Shown: piece after piece, positions 58,985 to 64,000 of the stretch
Layout: every line of letters begins with the position of its first letter
How positions within the stretch are numbered: the first letter of the stretch is position 1
Origin: Prevotella sp.
Lineage (GTDB): Bacteria; Bacteroidota; Bacteroidia; Bacteroidales; Bacteroidaceae
Length of the DNA: 64,000 nt
Assembly: GCA_017417465.1 (NCBI GenBank)
Contig: JAFPZD010000263.1
Coordinates: 1 to 64,000, forward strand
Direction of reading: 5' to 3'
Notes under the pieces: generated by a model
What the model was told of the DNA's origin: nothing
What the model saw: only the letters and a program-made list of their open reading frames with translations
Databases searched by the model: none
Made by a program: the position numbers and the translations under genes

Positions 58985-61291
58985 ATGAAGAAGTTATTAA
59001 TTTGTGCTTTCACACTCCTGTCAGCACTGGTCGCTGCCCAAGGGCAAACCGACCATTCCGTAGCACGTAACACCAAAGTGAACCAGGCAGAACTCCTGCT
59101 TCACGACAATCAGGTGAAATATTACGATACCGACGGCATCGAACATATCGACCTGAACGGCAACGACGTGACCGTCAACATCGCTCAGCAGCAGGACGTC
59201 TATCAAGGTGGCGTCAGTCGTCTCTCATTTATTAAAGGTGCTAACGCCCTGACCGTTATTGAGGCAAATGGATGGCTTGAGTCAGCATACGTTAAGTTCT
59301 CGCTGATGGAAGCAGCCACCAACTATCATGTCTACGTCAAGGGTGACAATAGTTTTGCCGACTGGACACGAATCGACGCCGAGCTCGTCAGGAACTACGG
59401 CGACTATGGACGTGCCGACATGGTAGGACTGCCTGCTGGCAGCTACCAGCTGAAGGTCGTCCCCGTCGTTGGCGATGAAGAGCAAACTGACCTTGCTGCC
59501 GTGACCGACGATCTCACCGTGCGCAGCTACGACCGTGCCGGCTATGCCCACTTCAACTATAGTGCCGGCGTGGGTGCCTACAACAACGATGGTTCACTGA
59601 AGCAGGGTGCCAAGGTGTTCTACGTCACTGCCAAGAGCGCAAAGACGATCACCACCAACGTCAATGGTGCCACGGAAAATCCCTGCGTGGGCATCCAGGC
59701 AATCCTCGCTGCCTATGAAAAGGGCAAGGACACCACGCCCATCGCATTCCGCTTTATCGGCGTCGTGCACCCCGACGACCTTGACTACCTGGGCAGCTCG
59801 GCTGAAGGCCTTCAGGTGAAGGGGCGCAGGGCCGACTCTGAACTCAATCTCACCTTCGAGGGCATTGGTGACGATGCCACCCTTTACGGTTTCGGCTTCC
59901 TGGTGCGCAATGCCAAGAGCGTCGAGTTCCGTAACCTCGCTTTCATGCGCTTCATGGACGACGGTATCTCGTTAGACACCGACAACTCGAACGTCTGGGT
60001 TCACAACATCGACTTCTTCTACGGCAAGCACGGCTCAGGCGATCACGTCAAGGGCGACGGTGCCGCCGATGCCAAGAGCGACACGAAGTTTCTCACGATC
60101 AGCTATTGCCGCTACTGGGATTGCGGAAAGAGCAGCATGTTCGGTATGAAGGACGAGTCGGGACCTAACTACATCAGCTTCCACCACAACTGGTTCGACC
60201 ACAGCGACTCGCGTCATCCCCGTGTGCGCACCATGTCCGTACACGTGTGGAACAACTACTTCGACAACTGTGCCAAGTATGGTGTCGGTGCCTGTAGCGG
60301 CAGCAGCGTTTTCGTTGAGAACAACTATTTCCTGAAGACCAAGAAGCCCATCCTCTCGTCGCTTCAGGGCACTGACGGGTTGGGCAGCGGCACCTTCTCA
60401 GACGAGCAGCCGGGCTTCATCAAGGCCTACGGCAACTATTTTGACCGCTCGGCCAAGAACTTCAGTTACTACACCCAGAAAGCGCCTGCTTCGACTGGTT
60501 ACGATACCTACGAGACGGCTACCCGCGACGAGCAGGTGCCTGCCTCAGCCATGACGACGACGGTCACGAAGATTAAGGACGGCAAGGAGGTGACCATGGT
60601 TGCAGCAGGCAAGTTCGACTATAACAACTTCGATACCAATCCGCAGCTGATCTACCAATACACGCCCGACGATGCTGCCGATGTGCCCACCGTCGTTACG
60701 GGGTATTATGGTGCAGGACGCCTTAACCATGGCGACATAAGCTACACCTTCGCTGACAACGTTGGAAACGATGATACTGACTCTGACTACGACACGCAAC
60801 TCGCTGCGCTGATCGACAACTACAAGTCGGCTCTTGTGTCCATCTTCGGCGAAAATGCCGGAAGTGGCGAAGAACCTGGTGGTGGCGAAGAACCTGGTGG
60901 TGGTGAAGAACCCGGTGGCGACGCCCCCGACGTACAACCCACCGACGACGTCATCCTCTGTACTTTCGACAAGAGCGGCACACCCTCGTCATCGCTCTTT
61001 ACCGTCTCAGGCAACGGCTCAAGCACGAAGGGACAGGCCACCGTCGACGGGCAGACGCTCACCACATGCCTGAAGATGGAGAGCGCCACCAGCATCCGCT
61101 TCACACTCACGCAAGCCATGAAGATGACGCTCTACTTTGCCGACACCGAAGTTGCCAGCATCAAGATTGACGGTGTGAAGATTCAAGGCACTTCCAGCAC
61201 TTACACCACCACACTCGATGCCGGTGCCCATGAGCTCACGAAGGACAAGTCGGTCAACCTCTTTGCCATCAAACTGGAGCCTATAAAGTGA
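58985..61291 (+). CDS. Pectate lyase, polysaccharide lyase family 1, multidomain
   Basis: 768 residues, signal peptide about 1-20. A beta-sandwich N-terminal domain (about 85-180) precedes the right-handed beta-helix of PL1 (about 205-560), with WVHNIDFFYGKHGSGDHVKG, DESGPNYISFHHNWFDHSDS and the catalytic RxPxxR motif at Arg410-Arg415 (RHPRVR). Calcium-dependent cleavage of polygalacturonate is expected. A GEEPGG repeat linker (about 626-645) leads to a C-terminal beta domain (about 655-768) of carbohydrate-binding appearance. With the UxaA-like enzyme at 18260 it points to pectin use. Confidence 0.9.
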   Translation: MKKLLICAFTLLSALVAAQGQTDHSVARNTKVNQAELLLHDNQVKYYDTDGIEHIDLNGNDVTVNIAQQQDVYQGGVSRLSFIKGANALTVIEANGWLESAYVKFSLMEAATNYHVYVKGDNSFADWTRIDAELVRNYGDYGRADMVGLPAGSYQLKVVPVVGDEEQTDLAAVTDDLTVRSYDRAGYAHFNYSAGVGAYNNDGSLKQGAKVFYVTAKSAKTITTNVNGATENPCVGIQAILAAYEKGKDTTPIAFRFIGVVHPDDLDYLGSSAEGLQVKGRRADSELNLTFEGIGDDATLYGFGFLVRNAKSVEFRNLAFMRFMDDGISLDTDNSNVWVHNIDFFYGKHGSGDHVKGDGAADAKSDTKFLTISYCRYWDCGKSSMFGMKDESGPNYISFHHNWFDHSDSRHPRVRTMSVHVWNNYFDNCAKYGVGACSGSSVFVENNYFLKTKKPILSSLQGTDGLGSGTFSDEQPGFIKAYGNYFDRSAKNFSYYTQKAPASTGYDTYETATRDEQVPASAMTTTVTKIKDGKEVTMVAAGKFDYNNFDTNPQLIYQYTPDDAADVPTVVTGYYGAGRLNHGDISYTFADNVGNDDTDSDYDTQLAALIDNYKSALVSIFGENAGSGEEPGGGEEPGGGEEPGGDAPDVQPTDDVILCTFDKSGTPSSSLFTVSGNGSSTKGQATVDGQTLTTCLKMESATSIRFTLTQAMKMTLYFADTEVASIKIDGVKIQGTSSTYTTTLDAGAHELTKDKSVNLFAIKLEPIK

Positions 61292-61331
61292 AAAGTGCCC
61301 TCAATTCCTCACGGTTAGCATAAGAAATACC

Positions 61332-61407
61332 CTGCGAAACAGCTAAAAAACAGCTAAAAACAACATTTTTGGCAAAAAAGTAATTGAAAAGTTTGGCTGT
61401 TTCGCAG
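61332..61407. repeat. 12-bp inverted repeat at the tRNA promoter
   Basis: CTGCGAAACAGC (61332-61343) and its complement (61396-61407), with GCTAAAAAACAGCTAAAAA between. The right arm overlaps the spacer just after the -33 box of the tRNA promoter. Confidence 0.6.
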
Positions 61408-61423
61408 AAAAGTATTACCTTTG
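61392..61423 (+). promoter_or_regulatory. Promoter of tRNA-Lys
   Basis: TTTG (61392-61395), 20-nt spacer, TACCTTTG (61416-61423), 32 nt before the mature tRNA. Confidence 0.8.
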
Positions 61424-61455
61424 CACCCGCAAAACAAAAAGCTCCGTGAGAGGAT

Positions 61456-61528
61456 GCACCCTTAGCTCAGTTGGTAGAGCACCTGACTCTTAATCAGGGT
61501 GTCCAGGGTTCGAGCCCCTGAGGGTGTA
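61456..61528 (+). tRNA. tRNA-Lys (anticodon CTT)
   Basis: 73 nt forming a full cloverleaf: acceptor GCACCCT / AGGGTGT, D-arm GCTC ... GAGC with AGTTGGTA loop, anticodon stem CCTGA / TCAGG with loop CTCTTAA (anticodon CTT), and T-arm CAGGG / CCCTG with TTCGAGC. Discriminator A; CCA is not encoded. It has its own promoter and terminator. Confidence 0.97.
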
Positions 61529-61530
61529 CG

Positions 61531-61577
61531 AAGCGAAAGCGACAGACAGTTAATGTTTGCCGCTTTCGCTTTTTTTA
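61531..61577 (+). terminator. Terminator of tRNA-Lys
   Basis: Perfect 11-bp stem AAGCGAAAGCG (61531-61541) / CGCTTTCGCTT (61561-61571), 19-nt loop, followed by a T-run; begins two bases after the tRNA. Confidence 0.9.
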
Positions 61578-61586
61578 TTCCATTCT

Positions 61587-61618
61587 TTTGGTCGTTCTCA
61601 AAAAAATGCTTATCTTTG
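61587..61618 (+). promoter_or_regulatory. Promoter of the DUF3078 gene
   Basis: TTTG (61587-61590), 20-nt spacer, TATCTTTG (61611-61618); the 5' untranslated region is about 85 nt. Confidence 0.8.
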
Positions 61619-61710
61619 CAGTCAGTTCGTCGGGGGCGAAGCCGCAACCGACGATATTGGAACACAAACATGACGAATCTGAATAGTAGAAACCAAACAA
61701 ATAAGAAACG

Positions 61711-62952
61711 ATGAAAACGAAGAAAATTGCATTGACACTTGCGGCAACCACCGTGCTGAGCATGGCTGCCGCGCAGACAAACAGTCAGACTACACAGAGC
61801 AACGGGCAGTACTACCGGCTTTTTGCCCCGCTGACATTCTATCACTCCGTAGCCGGCAACCAATTATCGCTCGACGAGCATGATCAAGATGCGACAGACG
61901 AGGCCATCGACCAGGCACTGCTGAACGTTTATCTGACGCGCCCTGACCTTGTAGAGGTGACGGAAACTGAGCAGCAAGAGTCGGGCTCACTACGCCACGA
62001 CGTCATCGACCAACCCATCGTTCAGAATGTCGACATCGTCGAACAAGCCGAGCAAATGGCTCCTTCGATGGAGGTTATACCTGCGTTGCCCGAAGCAGAG
62101 GTGGAAGTCACGAAGCCTAAGTTCTGGACACGTAAGGGCGATGGCTTCCTGCAGTTCATGCAGAACTACGTCAGTGGCAACTGGTACAAGGGCGGTGAGT
62201 CGAACTACTCGGCTGTGGGGAGCCTCACGCTTGAAGCCAACTACGACAACAAGGCGAAATGGAAGTGGGACAACAAACTGGAGATGAAGCTGGGCTTCCA
62301 AACATCGCGCACCGACAGCGTCCACAAGTTCAAGGCTAATGAGGACCTGTTGCGCTACACTGGCAAGGTCGGCCTGCAGGCTGCCAACAAGTGGTACTAC
62401 ACGTTGCAGCTGCTGGCTTACACCCAGTTCGCCCGCGGTTTTAAGTCAAACGACATCCGCACGTACTCTGACTTCTTCTCACCCTTCAACTTCAACGTTG
62501 GTCTTGGTATGGAATACAAGGTGGAGGCGTTCGACAAGAAGCTGACGGGTTCGGTTAACTTGGCGCCCATTGCCGTGAACTACCGCTATGTGGATCGCAC
62601 GCTGTTCCGTACGAAGAACGACCCGAAGGTGGCTGAGTTCCAGTGGTATCCCGATCGCTACGGTATCGACGATGGCAAGCACCACCTAACCGACCTCGGT
62701 TCGCAGGTGACGGCTTCGTTAGAATGGAAGATGAGCGACGTGGTGACGTGGAAGACGCGTTTCTACGCTTTCACCAGCTACCACCGCGCTGAGATGGAGT
62801 GGGAGAACACGTTCCAGCTGCGGGTGTCGAAGTATATCACGGCTAACATATTCCTGTTCCCCCGTTTCGACGACTCGAACAAGTGGGACGACGATCTGGG
62901 CTACTGGCAGTTCAAGGAGTACTCCTCACTGGGCTTTGCCTACACATTCTAA
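61711..62952 (+). CDS. DUF3078 outer-membrane protein
   Basis: 413 residues, signal peptide about 1-21 (MAAAQ). A variable acidic region (about 40-135) is followed by the DUF3078 module: FWTRKGDGFLQFMQNYVSGN (about 137-156), GSLTLEANYDNKAKWKWDN, NEDLLRYTGKVGLQAANKWY, and beta-strands ending with FAYTF, as in outer-membrane barrels. Function of the family is not established. It has its own promoter and is convergent with glutamate dehydrogenase. Confidence 0.85.
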   Translation: MKTKKIALTLAATTVLSMAAAQTNSQTTQSNGQYYRLFAPLTFYHSVAGNQLSLDEHDQDATDEAIDQALLNVYLTRPDLVEVTETEQQESGSLRHDVIDQPIVQNVDIVEQAEQMAPSMEVIPALPEAEVEVTKPKFWTRKGDGFLQFMQNYVSGNWYKGGESNYSAVGSLTLEANYDNKAKWKWDNKLEMKLGFQTSRTDSVHKFKANEDLLRYTGKVGLQAANKWYYTLQLLAYTQFARGFKSNDIRTYSDFFSPFNFNVGLGMEYKVEAFDKKLTGSVNLAPIAVNYRYVDRTLFRTKNDPKVAEFQWYPDRYGIDDGKHHLTDLGSQVTASLEWKMSDVVTWKTRFYAFTSYHRAEMEWENTFQLRVSKYITANIFLFPRFDDSNKWDDDLGYWQFKEYSSLGFAYTF

Positions 62953-62983
62953 TAGCCGCTTTGGGGTATAAACCAACCTAAAA

Positions 62984-63019
62984 AGGGGGCCGCCTGGCAT
63001 CATTGCCGGACGGCCCCCT
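62984..63019. terminator. Bidirectional hairpin between convergent genes
   Basis: AGGGGGCCG (62984-62992) / CGGCCCCCT (63011-63019) with an inner GGCA/TGCC pair. Flanking A-run on the left favours termination of the minus-strand gene; it probably also ends the DUF3078 transcript. Confidence 0.7.
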
Positions 63020-63056
63020 GGGTTGTGTAATATAGTATCTTTGTGTTGGTTGACGA

Positions 63057-64000
63057 TCAGACGATACCTTGTGCCATCATGGCCTTGGCAACCTTGATGA
63101 AGCCAGCGATGTTTGCGCCCTTGACGTAGTTGATGTAGCCGTCGGGTTGCGTGCCATACTTGACGCAGTTCTCATGGATGTCGTTCATGATGCGCTTCAG
63201 GTAGTCGTCGACCTCCTTGGCTGTCCACGACAGGCGCTCAGAGTTCTGGCTCATTTCAAGACCACTGACGCTGACGCCACCGGCATTGCTGGCCTTGCCA
63301 GGCGCATAAAGCAACTTGGCATCCTGGAAGATCTTGATAGCCTCGGGAAGCGACGGCATGTTGGCACCCTCGGCAACGGCGATGACACCATTCTTCACCA
63401 GGGCGGCTGCCTCTTCACCGTTGATCTCGTTCTGCGTAGCACAAGGCAGTGCGATGTCAGCCACCTCGTACCAAGGACGCTTGCCCTCGTGATACTGTGC
63501 CGTGGGGTACTCCTCGACATACTCGCGGATGCGGCCACGCTCAATATTCTTCAGCTCCATGATGAAGTCAAGCTTCTCGCGGTCGATGCCGTCGGGATCG
63601 TAGATGTAACCGTCGGAGTCGCTCATGGTGAGCACCTTGGCGCCCAGCTGGAGGCACTTCTCGGCAGCATACTGGGCAACGTTGCCGGCACCCGAAATGA
63701 GTACACGCTTGCCAGCGAGCTCAATGCCACGGGTAGCCAGCATCGACGTCAGGAAGTAGACGCAGCCGTAACCAGTAGCCTCGGGACGGATGAGCGACCC
63801 GCCGAAAGGAATGCCCTTGCCCGTGAGGACGCCCTGGAACTGGTGGGTGAGCTTCTTGTACTGACCGAACAGGTAGCCTACCTCGCGGCCACCAACGCCG
63901 ATGTCACCAGCGGGGACATCCTCGTCAGGACCAATGACGCGATAGAGCTCGTTCATGAAGGCCTGGCAGAAGCGCATCACTTCGGCGTCGCTCTTGCCAC
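63057..64000 (-). CDS. gdhA: Glutamate dehydrogenase (partial, 3' part)
   Basis: About 314 C-terminal residues; the start lies beyond the right edge. It carries RFCQAFMNELYRVIGPDEDVPAGDIG near the edge, then GGREVGYLFGQYKKLTHQF and the Rossmann segment KRVLISGAGNVAQYAAEKCL of a hexameric, probably NADP-linked glutamate dehydrogenase. NAGGVSVSGLEMSQNSERLSW and IAGFIKVAKAMMAQG close the protein as in the bacterial small-hexamer class. It assimilates ammonia into glutamate. The SGAGN motif and length fit a complete gene that simply continues outside the window. Confidence 0.95.
   Translation of the reverse strand, partial: GKSDAEVMRFCQAFMNELYRVIGPDEDVPAGDIGVGGREVGYLFGQYKKLTHQFQGVLTGKGIPFGGSLIRPEATGYGCVYFLTSMLATRGIELAGKRVLISGAGNVAQYAAEKCLQLGAKVLTMSDSDGYIYDPDGIDREKLDFIMELKNIERGRIREYVEEYPTAQYHEGKRPWYEVADIALPCATQNEINGEEAAALVKNGVIAVAEGANMPSLPEAIKIFQDAKLLYAPGKASNAGGVSVSGLEMSQNSERLSWTAKEVDDYLKRIMNDIHENCVKYGTQPDGYINYVKGANIAGFIKVAKAMMAQGIV

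Noticed and set aside
61456-61528. Integrated element at the tRNA-Lys gene
   Set aside because: No integrase and no duplicated tRNA 3' end was found nearby; the flanking genes look like ordinary chromosomal genes.

Overview
The window reads as a chromosomal segment of a Bacteroidales bacterium, most likely a gut or rumen Prevotella-type organism. The evidence is: promoters of the Bacteroidota type (TTTG about 20 nt upstream of TAnnTTTG) in front of many genes, little classical Shine-Dalgarno sequence, Bacteroidota-specific families (DUF5715, DUF3078, DUF5687, an Nqr-type sodium pump, dockerin/LRR secreted proteins) and several secreted polysaccharide-degrading enzymes. No plasmid, phage or conjugative backbone and no CRISPR array is visible.

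Layout. 1-3.5 kb: repeat-rich DNA around an ABC-type ATPase and endonuclease III. 3.5-6.9 kb: an overlapping ECF sigma / anti-sigma-like / TonB-domain operon, then DUF2461. 7-9.5 kb: serC and serA with a four-helix-bundle gene wedged between them. 9.7-11.7 kb: PhoH and DUF5715. 11.8-20.6 kb: two large secreted glycoside hydrolases, a UxaA-type dehydratase and an unknown gene. 20.75-22.5 kb: LRR-dockerin protein. 22.6-27.2 kb: an aromatic amino acid operon (prephenate dehydratase, aminotransferase, DAHP synthase-chorismate mutase, prephenate dehydrogenase) preceded by a 15-residue Tyr/Phe-rich leader peptide, alternative hairpins and a terminator, i.e. a complete transcription attenuator. 27.2-30.1 kb: ATP-grasp-like protein and GH43. 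30.1-32.3 kb: repeat-rich DNA with a damaged small membrane-protein gene. 32.3-36.8 kb: TamB-like protein. 36.9-43.8 kb: nqrABCDEF and convergent prmA. 44-49.8 kb: aromatic-rich secreted protein, FadL-like porin, GH2. 50.3-56.2 kb: tilS, rlmI, RNase D-like exonuclease, ftsK. 56.4-61.3 kb: LolA-like carrier, DUF5687, small secreted protein, pectate lyase. 61.4-64 kb: tRNA-Lys, DUF3078 and the 3' part of glutamate dehydrogenase.

The other main feature is intergenic DNA. At least four repeat classes occur: (A) hairpin elements with a 133-bp core between long inverted arms (142-368 and 30306-30736), whose outer arm has been amplified into a 53-bp x 8 tandem array; (B) G/C-rich inverted-repeat spacers that fill gaps between genes of the nqr and aromatic operons; (C) degenerate 6-8-nt tandem arrays directly before start codons or after stops, sometimes as inverted pairs and in places apparently inside coding sequence; (D) two arrays of 22-bp units. 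The serC-serA gap combines class C inverted arms with an ORF of the rRNA-intervening-sequence (S23/four-helix bundle) family.

All functions are inferred from reading motifs by eye; no database search was run.
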